Under the pieces are notes generated by a model that was not told the DNA's origin, made no database searches, and was given only the letters and a program-made list of their open reading frames with translations. The position numbers and the translations under genes are program-made. From Solenopsis invicta (taxonomy: Eukaryota > Arthropoda > Insecta > Hymenoptera > Formicidae), in NCBI RefSeq assembly GCF_016802725.1, contig NC_052664.1, forward strand, positions 17,442,405 to 17,506,404: 64,000 nt of DNA, given 5' to 3'. How positions within the stretch are numbered: the stretch's first letter is position 1; every line of letters begins with the position of its first letter. Below are positions 32,867 to 44,733 of the stretch, piece by piece.

Positions 32867-34094
32867 CTGCAATGAATGAGAAACAAGACGATGCACGGGG
32901 ACGGCTATTCGATCGGCCATTCCTCCTACGAAGGCTCGAGGTGCAAACGAAAAGGCTCAATTACGCGTTACGTCGCGAAACCAAATCTGAATTTAACGTT
33001 ACTTTAGTCTCGTACGTCAATAGAAAAATAGAGCTGTACCTTCTCATACATCTTTTAAAAATTTAATATAATTGAAAAAAAATACATGAATTCAATCATC
33101 ATGCAAAGATAATACGACGAAACTGTGTTCGACTTCCCAGGATTTTTTATTACAGCCACTTTCCGCATAAAGAGTCCGTTACTCACTAAATAAGATTCTT
33201 TCATGAGAGTACTTCGAGCGGAACATTCCTGCGCGACTCGACAGCGCATTTTAGTACAGCATCTTTTACAATCTTTCCCCTTTTTTTTCCGTCCCTCTTT
33301 GTCGCTACGATATGCAACGTTGCATATCGGACTTTCAGGGAGCAAAGAGAGGTCGTTGAGAAGTCAGTTTACGTCGTCTGAGCTCCGTTCTTAGAGATTG
33401 AGAAACTTTTCCTCTCGCTTACCAGGTAGAGATGAGCAAGATGACTCGTGAGTAACGCGTAAACACCTGCCGAAGCACCGACCAGGTAAAGACTAGGTTG
33501 CAGAAGCGACGCTCCTAGAGCGCCGCAGACTCCACCGCCCAGATAGATCGTTGCCACCCCTAATCGTCCTTGCTCTACCTGTAATCACGAGTTTTCTATG
33601 CTGTCTACCATTCCACACACGCAGAAGGATTTTTATCAATTTTTTTTTCATAAATTAATCTTATTACACGTCGGATTCGCAGCGTTTGCTGTTATCAAGA
33701 TAAAATTAGTTAAAGAATAACCTAGATGAAGAAATGGCTGCATTTTATCTTTATATACGCATAGATATTTATTAGAATGTATATTATTTCTTTATCTCAC
33801 AATCAGATAAAAAAAATGTTATCTTTTTCAAATGATTTAAGTTAACGTGAGTGAGTGTGAAGTTATTGTCCTGAGTCTCAATCCTCAAGTTACCATTTAT
33901 TAGAAAATAACAGAACAATGTAAAATTTACTTTGATACTACAAGTGATACGAAAACTTCTACAAAGAATTTTGTGTCAGTCATTATAATGTAAATTATGT
34001 ATTCTTTCTCCTCACTTAAATAGATTTAAAAAATTAATTTTATTTAAAAAACAGTTTTTATTATAAAATTATATATTTATTGTAAATAAAGAGA

Positions 34095-34130
<36 letters not shown>

Positions 34131-37100
34131 ATTATCATTTAGATATTATATATTATACTAGATATTATATAGTATACTGAAAATGTAATATATTGTATGT
34201 AATGTAAAGTATAGATTAGTAGTATATCTACAAACTTATCGAATAACTATTTTAATATGAAAAAGAGATCTTATCAGTACGTTTAAGAAGCAACCATGAA
34301 CAAAATCTTATGCAATTGTTTAACTTTGCGTAATTTGAAATGTGTGATAAAATGTTAAATAACAAAAAAATCATACAAGTGTACTCGTATGATAATATAC
34401 CCAAGTTTAAAAAGAATGAGGAAGTATCTATAATTCAACGCTAAAAAACATTTTGAAAAAATTTCGAAATACTCTAAAGTAAAAATGTCTTATAACAAAT
34501 GTGCATTGGCATATTAGCGCCACCGCATAATGGCGGACCACTAAACAAATAATTCCATAAATAATTACTAAAATTCGTTACCTAATAACAGAGATATTAC
34601 GAGTAGCTACTATATATACAAGGGTCATAATATCATCTTCTCTATATTTCAAAAGCTTTCTTCTAAAAATAAAAAAAAATATATATATATATTCTCTCTC
34701 TTTTCTATAGATACACTGCGTTACTGTATAAAGAGTATTTTAATTCAATGGTATTGGAACGTTATCTGGTCTAATTGTGAACAAAAAGGATCGTCATCGA
34801 GGGGAGGGGCTCGTTCCCTTAAACGCGGTGTCTCGACGCGCCAGCTGAACGACGTCCCCGCAATTTACTTGATTGGCTCACCTCGAGTGGAGTGGCCAGG
34901 ACCAGCTGAATGACCACGTTGAGTGCGAGGTGAAGTGCGTTCGAGTGCAGCAGCATGTAGGAAGCGAACCTCCAGCCCTGCACCCTCTGACGAGGATCGT
35001 AGACCAGCCATCTCCGTAACGTCGCTTCGTCTCCCAGGCAGTGGACGGTTATCTGTTACGAGAGAAAGCACGTTTAATGTGCTTGCCTTTGCCGCGGCAT
35101 ATTATTCAAAGAAGAGTCCGACGTGTATTCATGAAGATAATTACATGTCATTGTTAAAGATAAAATTAATTACAATCGACAACGTCTCTGTTAAATATGT
35201 ATGTGTATAATGCTGAATTATTAAATACGTTAAATTGTATTTTACTTAACACTGTTTCATCAATATACATATATGTATATATACACATATATGTATATAT
35301 ACACATACACTGAGAAAAAGTTGTTAACTTGAGGAAAATTTTAAACTTGATTAAATTTCTTCAATTCAAATATCCATGTAATTAAGTTAAATATATAAAC
35401 GTTTAAATTAAAATTCAAATATTTCACGTACTTGAGATGAACTGGTACTAGAACTAAAGAAATTTAATTAAGTTGAAAATTTTAATTAATTATTTTAACA
35501 GTTTTTTTTTCTTAGTAAATCAAATTTTTAATAATATGTTATATAATTTACATAAATTATACATACATATACAATATTTATATTTATCCTAATATTATAA
35601 TATACTTGATTTGTTACTAAATAATTCTTATTTTTTAAATTATCTATACGTTTTATCATTGACATTATACTGAGCTTTGTTTTATATAATATATATGAAA
35701 AATGTTTAAAATTAAACCGTTTTTACTTGAAAAGTAATATTATCGGCTACAAAAAAATAATTTCTTACATTCCTTAAAAGGGAGAAAAGTGGTTTAGCGA
35801 ATCCGGAATTTTCTATTTATCTTAGGAGCTAAATAAAGATACACGAGCACACATAAATGAAGTGCTATTCCAGATCCTACTGGTACGCCAGCTATTTCCG
35901 TAACGATACTTAGCTTTCCCAGAAGCGATTTGTTGAGATGGAAAACGTGTTCCACGCGTTTTTATTACCAAACCTTACACAGAAGTATGAAAAAAAATGC
36001 TTATCTTTCCAGATTAAACGAAGCTATATAAAGCTTAAGATAATCAATTCCACATGGTGCTCTTTGCTTAAATCTATACATATATTGTATTTTTTAGACA
36101 AGTGTCGATAGAATAAATTAACATAATCAGATCTCTTAAATAACAAAGTTTACTAAAATTCGAGATACACAAATAAATTCAATTCTTTAACGTATATAAA
36201 ACTGATTCAAATTATATTTGAAATAACTTATTAAGTTCATTCATCTGTCAACTTTAATTAATGAATCTGTCTAAAAGAGCCAGTGAACGGATAATTCATA
36301 TCGCGCGTTACATCATAATCCATGATAAACTATACAATATCAAATAATCCAATATCGCATAAGGCCTTGCAATTGAGTACCAAATAACGATCAATCACAT
36401 TATCGATCACAATGATTTACGAAGATCCAGAGAGCCCATTAAAGCAGCCCCCATATGCACACAGTAGCGATATCGGGCATTTCGCGTTCAATATTAATCG
36501 CACAGTCAGCAAAATATTTATGTCACGGGCGTAGTCTGCGAGCAATTTATCAGCACGTTTAATAACTTGCTCATCCGATTACGCTCGGAATTTATCGTAA
36601 CCGTAATAAAGAGCGGCATGTACGCGATGCGTTCGGAGCGAAGCGAGCGCAGGGATCTCGAAAAATAATGCCTTAACGATTGTTGCCTCGCTTCTTTTTT
36701 TTTCCGCCTACCACAGTGGAGTGCACGCGTGCAGACATTCTCGTCGCTAAATCACACGTGTCAGCAGGTGCGCCACTCTTTCGGGAGGGCTTGATATCTC
36801 CCCGGCTATCTATTCCGATGTCCCGGTTTTTACAAGCCTGTCCAGGTTTGGGAGCTCCCGTTCGTGCTTAATGCGCTTTATGTTCTCCACCTTGGACAGT
36901 ATCACCAGCCGGATATTAAAATCCAGTGTTCACTTTGCAGCGAATGATCGTCTCGTGTCACATGTACGCTCCGTCGTGCAATAATATTTCAATTCGACGA
37001 CGTGTCCGCTGCAGAGCTGAATGAGATTGACCCCGTCGTTCGGTACCGTGAAAATGAAATTTAGTTGCTCGAAATTGTTAATCCTGAAATTCGCGATTTG

Positions 37101-38862
37101 TCGTTACAATATTTTATTTGCAATCGATAAATAAATATAAATCGGCAAATTAATACACCATTTAAATATTTGTCATTGTATTTCATTTTTTTTTAAATCT
37201 TTGTGAATCTGGCACCCGACTTTTGCTAATAAAGAGTTCGATTGGACGCACTAGTGCGCACTGGTGCACATTAAAGCAGTCGTGCACAATCGACGTAAAG
37301 ATGTGTGCTTATAAATACATCAACGAGATAAAATCTTCAATAATTAGATAAACCATAAAATCTTCAATAATTGTATTGTGTGACAAAATGTGCATTTTAT
37401 CATTCGAGAGAATTGCATTTTATTTTGTATACTTAGATCAGTGCGTAACGGCTTTAATATGCACCAGTGCGCACTAATGGATTCTAATTAAATTCGCTAT
37501 AAATTTTTTAAACACATTTTTAATTAAAAACTTAATTTAGCAAAAATCGAGTTCACACAGATCAATTTTTTTTTTAAATAATGTTGATATATTTTTTAAA
37601 ATATTAGTTGAGTTAATGAGATCTACATGGTATATATTTCAAGATGCAGTAAACACGAAGTAGAATAGATGAAATTCATCTGATAATGCTTTTTTTAAAT
37701 TTATCAACTGTAATGCATAAATATATTACAAGGATAATTAAATTTATAAATTAGTATAAATAAATAAAATAGTAGGGTAAGGTTGCCGATATCGTACCGG
37801 CTCCTAAATCGCATATAAATTCTGTCACCGTACTTGTACACTCTTTGTGAAATTATTTGGGAATTACATAACATTATCATCATCCTTCATTGAACTCAAC
37901 ACGTTAAGAACAATAGAAATTTTATTAATATTTATAGAACAGTCGTATCTTTGCTGCTATTTTTCAACACATTACGTAGCTTAATTACAAAAAAGGTAAA
38001 ATAAATAATCTAAATTTTCGTAATTTGTAATAATCACAATATTATTAAAATTAGATTAACAAAGTTCAAATAACTCTGTTCTTATTTGTAAATAAAATAA
38101 ATAAAGATTTACAAAATGCTTTAGTCTCCTAAATCGCACTATTGCTTTGATCGTGATTATATATACAAAATCAAATATAATAATCATACGGAGCATACAT
38201 TGTAACAATATTGGCGTAATGTAGCAAAGTCATTGAAAAGTTATCGAAATAATAACATTGACGAAAATTATATTTAATTTACAGTATTTATCTTCAATAT
38301 TAATAAAATTGTGCTTATCTAACGTATCTTTGCTCGAGAAGAAAGTCTCTAGCAGAAAAAGTGCTGTTTTGTCCAGGAAGAGTAATATTTACCTGTGGTG
38401 CGATTTAGGATACCAGTTGCCTAAATCGCAATATTTAAAGGCTTCTTAAAAATTGTCATTTAAAAATTTATGACATTACATAAAATTCAGAAAAAAATAA
38501 ATATGAAAGGAGAAAATGTACTTTATTACAACGTAAAGAAATTAAAAATATTCTTCATAATTTCTTATTGTTAATTATAAGCCTTTATGTCAAAAGTGGT
38601 GCAATTTCATTTATTCATTTTTACATTAAATTGATCTCTGTATTATTCTAGTTGTGAAAGTTTCAATTATCTCCCCTTATACCTTACAAATGACAATGAA
38701 AGAGAATTATTTAAGCGAAAATGGGCCACATCGAGACGATTATTGTCAAGCGCGCCATGTGTCAACCCGTCGCTATCACAGTCAGTGATTTCTACCAATA
38801 CTGTGTTCTAATTCTGAATTCTAAGCAAATGTTTGCAGCAACCCGTATAATTGGTGTGTACC

Positions 38863-38911
<49 letters not shown>

Positions 38912-41900
38912 ATGTATGCGTGTTGCATGTATGCATACGCGTACTCAGAACTCCGGTCGGAGTTCGTAATTATAGAGGCGTCCGCATCCTACAACGTAGG
39001 AATTTCATTTTCCTAAGGTGAGAGAAAAGAAGAACGTAATATCGTGTAATATGCGCGTAATGCGGTGCAATATCGATATTCAAGGTATGTTGAAATATTA
39101 CGCGACGAAAGTTGTCTAGCGCATGGAACTCGCAATTTTACAACACTCACGATACAAACAAAATGTGAATGAAATGTGACTTCGTGTCTCCGTCATAATA
39201 TGAATAAAAAAAAAAAAAGACTAAATCAAGACTTTATTCTTGTAAGTACTCAAACATGTAAAAATTTTATTTTCACACTCACATACACATAGATATATAA
39301 ATTTTTTTGATTTATCGAATATATAAATAAAATATTTATGAAGAAATATATATACTTATTACGAACAATCATTTATCAAGTTCAAGAAATTTTAAAAAAG
39401 ACAAGTTTTTTAAGACAAAACACAAATTCAAAAATCAATTACGCAAGAAAGTAACGTGGAATCTATAATTTCTTTTTACCCTTTCTCTTTTTTGCTATTT
39501 CCTTTATTTAACCTATCACGAATTTACTAAAAAAACTTTGAAACTAAATTCACCGTTCAGCGGTGATACTATCTGAAATGATAGCTATATCAGCTAGAAG
39601 GTGGTACGTAAATCACAGAGGTTCGCTTTACGAGTTTCAGCTATCGTCTACTCGAAGAGTATAGTAAAGTGACGGAACGCGAGACAGGTTCCAAGTTAAA
39701 CCTCGATACTTTCCACAAGCAAGAGATTTGTATCGTATAAAGTTAAACGTAAGGAGGACTTTGTTAGTTCACCCCTGTCGTTTTTTGTTGACAGATAGAA
39801 TCGCGGGAGAATCTGAGATCATGACGAATAATATATTTTTATTTATACAATTTAATGAATTCGATATCAAATCATGTTTTTCATCTTATGCAAATGTTTT
39901 CATGCAAATTAAAGAGAAATAAACGGATCAGGTAATAATGACAGATTACATGATCAATTCGGAGTTTTTAACAAAAATATCGTGATCATCAATAGATATT
40001 AATAGTTAACAATTAAAAATAAAAAATTCTTTTGTGAACTAAAATTTAATGCATGGGTAATATTACAAAATAACTATTAAAAATTACAAGACTTTAATAA
40101 ATATTGATTTCCACAATACGTTTCGATAATACAAAGAAAAAGAAAAATCGTAAGAGAATCTCATTTAAATTTGATTTATTATGTTGGTATTTATTACCTA
40201 TTATGATATTCTGAGCACGGTACAATTATACTTCATTGCATTCTTGGTAAATATCAATGCAGAATCGTAAATCATGTAAAAGTTCCATAGGATATTATAA
40301 ACACAATTAAATGTCTATAGGATATAAGTATACCAAAATTTATAAATTTATATGTCTTCAGTTTTCTCTACAACAATTAATTTATATTTAAAGCTTGCAT
40401 CCGCTTTTAATTGTCATTCTTTGATTACATTGTGGGCTAAGAATTACACTGGATGCCCTCGAATTTTCCGTACAAACTTTAACAATATGTTTTATGAGCA
40501 CAAGAAAAAAATGTTGGATAAATATAGAGAGTCTAAAATGCATTATTAACTTTCAAGTAGGTAGGTGGAGTGGTCATAACAGAAAACGAAGGCAACGAAG
40601 AAATGTAGAATTTTATTCTGGAAAAAAAAAAATAAAAAGTATTGTCTACAAATCTTAAAGTTCATTTTTTTACATTCCTCTAGTCTTTATAAGAGTTTAA
40701 TTAACGTAAAACTAAATATAACATAATGTACTAGTAAAAAAAATATAACAATGAGAACTTTCTTTGCGGTTGTCAGCACCCCACCTACTTACTTACATGA
40801 CTTTTGATCATCTATCTATTTAAAGATTTAAAAAATATTTCATATTTTTGCTATAAATTTTTAATAAAATATTTTAAGATCTATATTTATATGTAACACT
40901 TTTTTATTACTTTAATTCATAGAACATACTATTAAAGTTTGCATGGGAAATCTAGAAACATCCTGTACAATCGCACTAAATGCTATAATTGGAATATAAA
41001 TGTCTAATATTCTCACAGTAATATTAATCTAGTTTTTCGTGTTTATATTTTAAATTTTCTATTTCAAATATATTTATATTAATAATATTTTAAGTAGAGA
41101 AAAAGAGAGTAAAGTACGCAATATGTTTCACACAATTCATTTTTTCCTTTTCAGAAAATAATTTCTTCGAGCTTTTCTGTTTTGATTTAAGTCCAAAATT
41201 CAACACTGTATCGTTTATATCGCTTATCACATTAATCGCGACCCGGAACATCTATTTCCGGTGATCTGGAGAACGTTCCAAAGATGGAATTCGCCCTCTT
41301 CCTCATTCCACCTTTCACTCCGAGGTCGTTGCACGTTAACACCCTCGATTTTCGTTCTCCCCCATGCTATTCTCTTTTAACAATGCACGGCATTGCCATG
41401 TCAAAGCAGAAACGGAGTTTCGCGGGATTCTCCGCGAATTGGAAATGCATTTAACTTCATAGTTTTATGTTTATGCATTTGCGGCACAAACGCTCTACCA
41501 CATCATTATAAAAACCTGCGTGATATTTACAAGTATTATCGTTTCATCGTTTAACTCAATTAAACGTATTAATAGTATAATTATAATTAATGATAAACTT
41601 TTTTGGTAACAAAAGAGAATATGAATCATCCATTTCATCAAATTAAAATTAACTTTTTTCAAAAAGCACGTAAATATTTCAGGCACGCAGTAATATGTAA
41701 GTTTTTTTTCTTTCTATGCATACATAAAATTTTCTTTATCCATAAATATTTTATAAGTTATATATATTTTAGATCCCGCCATCAAAGATTCTTCTGCTAC
41801 AAGATCAGAAACGAAACGGTTGTATCATATTCCGCCTCTTGCTCTATTCATTCTGCTGTGTTTCTCGGTTCAGATGTAAAGTTCCTTAAATTTCGAGGAA

Positions 41901-44733
41901 CGATTTGCGGGAGCGATACGCGCCAGAGCGATAAATATAACGGCTCGTTTCTTTTTATCGTGCAAAACGCCGCCGATGTTCTCCGCTTCCACCCTTAGTA
42001 CGAAGCACCGCGGCGCACATTCTCAGGCGTGTGTTTATACGCGTTGTCTCATATATTACAAATTATCTCCCACTTGCAACAACGAGTTTTCACCAGACAA
42101 TACTGCCGCGATAAAGTTGAAATTCACGGACTGCGGCCGTGAATTATTGGCGCCTTTAATTCCGCGGCTTTAGGTTTATACACTTTAGCGAGCATTTCTC
42201 CGTCCACGGGGTAATTTTCTCGACAGTAAAATGCCCAAGTTCGGACATTATTATATACCTGGGAACAACTTTTTTTTTTCGAATAGCACAACGGTTACGT
42301 TTTGAGCGTTTCATTAAACTCGAGTTAATATTCTCTTCGCGCGTTAATATTCTCTTTCTAGATAACTCACTGAGCCACTTTGAAAATCGCCTTTTCAAGG
42401 TACGCTTTTCATTTTACACGATTATTTAGTTAACATTTAATAATTTTAACATTTTTTGCTACGCGCGTGTATGCAAATTTTTTTCGCTAATGCAGCTAAT
42501 CCTTTCTACCGTATACCTTTGATTTCAATAGTCATAATTTTATGCTATACAAAGTTACATTAAATTCTCCTCTAAACGTAGTAAATATCACAAAAAAAAT
42601 ACTTTTATCCTACTAATTATCGATCAAGTTGATTTTCATTAATAATTACGATTTCATCATTAATATGAACTTTTTATCATTTTTATTAATATTTCATCAT
42701 TTTTACCATTTTATATAGTGTGTAATTTATACGCATAGAGAGAACATACGATTTTAATATTTTTTAAATATGAGCTTTTGTTATAATAAATCGGAAATAT
42801 CATTTAATGATAACTATTCAATTAACAAACTTTCGTCCAAGACTCGCGCAATCTGCATTGTCTGTTCTGATTCGTGCAAAAGCTTTATATTTAATCTTTT
42901 TTAGACACGTATTCAATTTTATGTATAATATATACAAAAGAAAATTAAATATGTATTTCAATAAATATCATATATACATTGTATAGATATATTTATTTCA
43001 AATTACATCATCGTTATATATTCTTCATAAAGTAACTTAATCCAATGATTTACGTATTAATATTTACTTTTTCGCCGACTTTAGTTTTATAAGATTAAAT
43101 CCAAGTCCTTAGCGACTTTTTAAAAGTAATAATTAAAACGATTAAGACGATTTAGGAACTGTTATTTTAAACTTTTAAGTAACGTAATATTACATTAATA
43201 TTTATAATAATCTTTTAATCCTAACATTATTATTAACCTGGAGTATATTAAAACTTTTGAGTTTTACGTAAAGGAAAAAATAATTGCGGCACATGCTTCG
43301 ACAATAGCAATTAAAATTAAAGATGACGTATATATTGTATTATAATCTGCATTATTCAGTATAAGATTCAAATTGCAAACTTCTCATCAGATTACGTAAA
43401 TGAATGTACTGTTAATTTTCTTAATATACTTAATATACTTAATTACCTCATATCTTTTCATACCTTTTACCGTCTGTTTCACAATGAACTTGGATTGTTA
43501 AACATCTGCGCCGAGCGTTTACTTTGATCTCGTTCTGCGACGACTCGTATTATACAACAAGTCAAAAGGAAGCCGCGGCTAAGTGATTAACTTTCGTCGT
43601 GCTCCATGGTAAACGAGTAAGAAATTGCGGCGTAACTTCGCGGTTTTAAATTCACGAATTTTTATTGCACGTACCCCTCGCTGCTGATTCACTTTCCGAC
43701 CGAGGCGCAAGGCGAAGTTCTCGAGATTATTATCGGGCGAAAAAGCCTCGCCAAGAGCTTCCACTTTTTTGGAGTTTTCGCCATCAGGTATCTCGGAATA
43801 TCGTATTCCCCGGCGAATTCGCGCGTATAATTGGAAAGGAATCCCACCGTGCCATCCTTTCGCCCTTGCTCTCGAGAACTGAACGCGACACACTGGTTCT
43901 GTTAATGAGAAATCTTGGAGCTTACGCATGGCGTTTTACAGCCGTTCTTTTCTACTTCGCTTACGTTCGCCTGTAATATGTTTCGTGTTCTGCGACGAGA
44001 GAATTTTATTCGACTAGAGAAGCATTTATTCGAGCATAAAAAAATAAATAAAAAAATATAACAATAAAGTACGAAGAAGAAATATGATTTTGTTATTGCT
44101 ACTATTAAGAAATGATTTGGAAATGTACCATGATGAAATCGTAGTTGATTACTTTAATTAGTTTTCTACTGCATTTCGTACAAATCTATTTTATATTTCT
44201 CTGTAAATTTTATTTATGTAACACTAACAATAATCGCAAAACTGAAATAGTAAAACAGATGTCTTATTAACATAATAATGTGAAAAATAACACTTATCAA
44301 TTTTAATTCTTTCTTTCGTTGCTTTTAAAGAAAGAAATGTCAGTCTTCTATTTAAGAAATTGTTACGATTCTTATGTACAAATAGTAATTAATTGTTACA
44401 ATTATACAACAGCGTTCCCAGTACAAATTATCATGGTAATTTGTAATCGCGTACTTTTTACATTCAGCGTTCACTCACCTCAATGATGCTGATGCAGATC
44501 ATGAGGTAGGGCGGTCGTATCCGGAAGCTGGGCTTCCTGGATGGCAGTAAATATCTGGGCGTTGGTCTGGGCGTGACCTCATCGTCACGTTTTTTTTTAT
44601 AGGTGGACGTGATGATGATCGGCGATTCTGGGGAATAGGGCGAGCCGGGTCCCGAATACGTTGCATCCGTTGAATCCGACGAAATCGTCGACAAAGTCGG
44701 CGAGTTTTCCAACAACGCTGCCTCGGCGTCCAT
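32549..44733 (-). CDS. Rhomboid family intramembrane serine protease (whole gene, 4 exons)
   Basis: Exons joined on the - strand: 44733-44479, 35052-34882, 33578-33423 and 32866-32549, followed by TGA at 32548-32546. All junctions are phase 0 and have GT/AG borders, giving 300 aa. A 73-residue cytosolic Ser/Pro-rich N-terminus precedes seven predicted membrane segments. Catalytic features: Ser178 in LVGASAGVYALL, His236 in AAHVAGALAG, and the oxyanion Asn130 in HLALNVV with His121 and His126. The WRF motif (QGWRFASYML) opens the L1/TM2 region. Insect rhomboids of the secretase class cleave EGF-receptor ligands such as Spitz in the secretory pathway. Compared with Drosophila Rhomboid, the segment between TM1 and LVYDP is short. 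It is clearly an active-type rhomboid; I cannot say which insect paralogue. The frame continues beyond the stop. Confidence 0.88.
32867..33422. other. Rhomboid intron 3 (556 bp)
   Basis: Bounded by a gtaagc donor and a cattgcag acceptor on the minus strand. No other signal seen. Confidence 0.75.
33423..33578 (-). CDS. Rhomboid exon 3: TM3-TM4 with catalytic serine
   Basis: Acceptor attacag, donor gtaagc; 156 bp, 52 codons, phase 0. It encodes residues 143-194: VEQGRLGVATIYLGGGVCGA, the LYLVGASAGVYALLTSHLAH block and LYL. The serine in GASAG is the rhomboid nucleophile (GxSxG). Drosophila Rhomboid has GASGG at this place. Confidence 0.9.
33579..34881. other. Rhomboid intron 2 (1303 bp)
   Basis: AT-rich, with the TA microsatellite at 34098. 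Nothing else seen. Confidence 0.75.
34098..34128. repeat. (TA)n microsatellite
   Basis: About 14-15 TA units in the rhomboid intron between exons 2 and 3. Confidence 0.95.
34882..35052 (-). CDS. Rhomboid exon 2: L1 loop and TM2
   Basis: Acceptor cgtaacag, donor gtgagc; 171 bp, 57 codons, phase 0 at both ends. It encodes residues 86-142: ITVHCLGDEATLRRWLVYDP, RQRVQGWRFASYMLLHSNAL, HLALNVVIQLVLATPLE. It contains the WRF motif and the HxxxxHxxxN set typical of TM2. It joins directly to exon 1 after a 9.4-kb intron and completes TM1 (SIIE-ITVHCL). Confidence 0.88.
35266..35307. repeat. Tandem catatatgtatatataca units
   Basis: Two units of about 18-20 bp in tandem, directly before the TIR element at 35308. 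Confidence 0.7.
35308..35520. mobile_element. TIR element with cactgagaaaaa ends (rhomboid intron)
   Basis: cactgagaaaaagttgttaa with gattaaatttctt at the left is matched by the inverse at the right (aagaaatttaattaag, gttttttttttcttagta). About 210 bp, foldback-like. Confidence 0.5.
37241..37484. mobile_element. Foldback element with gcgcactggtgca arms
   Basis: tagtgcgcactggtgcacat followed by taaagc at the left, and the inverse (gctttaatatgcaccagtgc then gcacta) at the right. About 244 bp in the first rhomboid intron. No coding capacity. Confidence 0.6.
37776..38430. repeat. Cluster of cctaaatcgca motifs with a hairpin
   Basis: The motif cctaaatcgca occurs at about 37803, 38128 and 38420. 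It also occurs inverted at 38399 (tgcgatttagg). The inverted pair at 38399-38430 is a perfect 11-bp stem with a 10-base loop. It may be part of an unrecognised DNA element in the rhomboid intron. Confidence 0.45.
38867..38909. repeat. (GT)n microsatellite
   Basis: About 21 GT units in the first rhomboid intron. Confidence 0.95.
40555..40795. mobile_element. TIR element with gtaggtaggtgg ends
   Basis: caagtaggtaggtggagtgg at the left and ccccacctacttacttac at the right are inverse copies around about 200 bp of AT-rich DNA. It lies in the first rhomboid intron. No transposase frame seen inside. Confidence 0.5.
44479..44733 (-). CDS. Rhomboid exon 1: N-terminus and start of TM1
   Basis: ATG at 44733 in context gaaaATGG; 255 bp ending at a GTGAGT donor (its complement is at 44473-44478). 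It encodes residues 1-85: MDAEAALLENSPTLSTISSD, a Ser/Pro/Tyr-rich stretch, the basic KKKRDD, then PPYLMICISIIE starting TM1. An acceptor-like tttaag lies just upstream of the ATG, so a separate 5' UTR exon is possible. Confidence 0.85.

Larger units (their letters stand above)
35053..44478. other. Rhomboid intron 1 (9.4 kb)
   Basis: Long first intron with several palindromic elements (35308, 37241, 37776 and 40555) and a GT microsatellite. GC-richer patches at 36420-37060, 41220-41460, 41780-42180 and 43490-43980 could be enhancers. No further rhomboid exon is required, because exons 1 and 2 join in phase 0 within TM1. Confidence 0.6.

Noticed and set aside
32418..32960. 180-codon minus-strand frame rich in Arg/Ala/Gly
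   Set aside because: Wrong frame of the rhomboid last exon; the rhomboid frame has catalytic motifs and splice agreement.
43579..43976. Overlapping frames of 103-116 codons on both strands
   Set aside because: GC-richer intron patch of the rhomboid gene; no motif and no acceptor/donor in a fitting phase.
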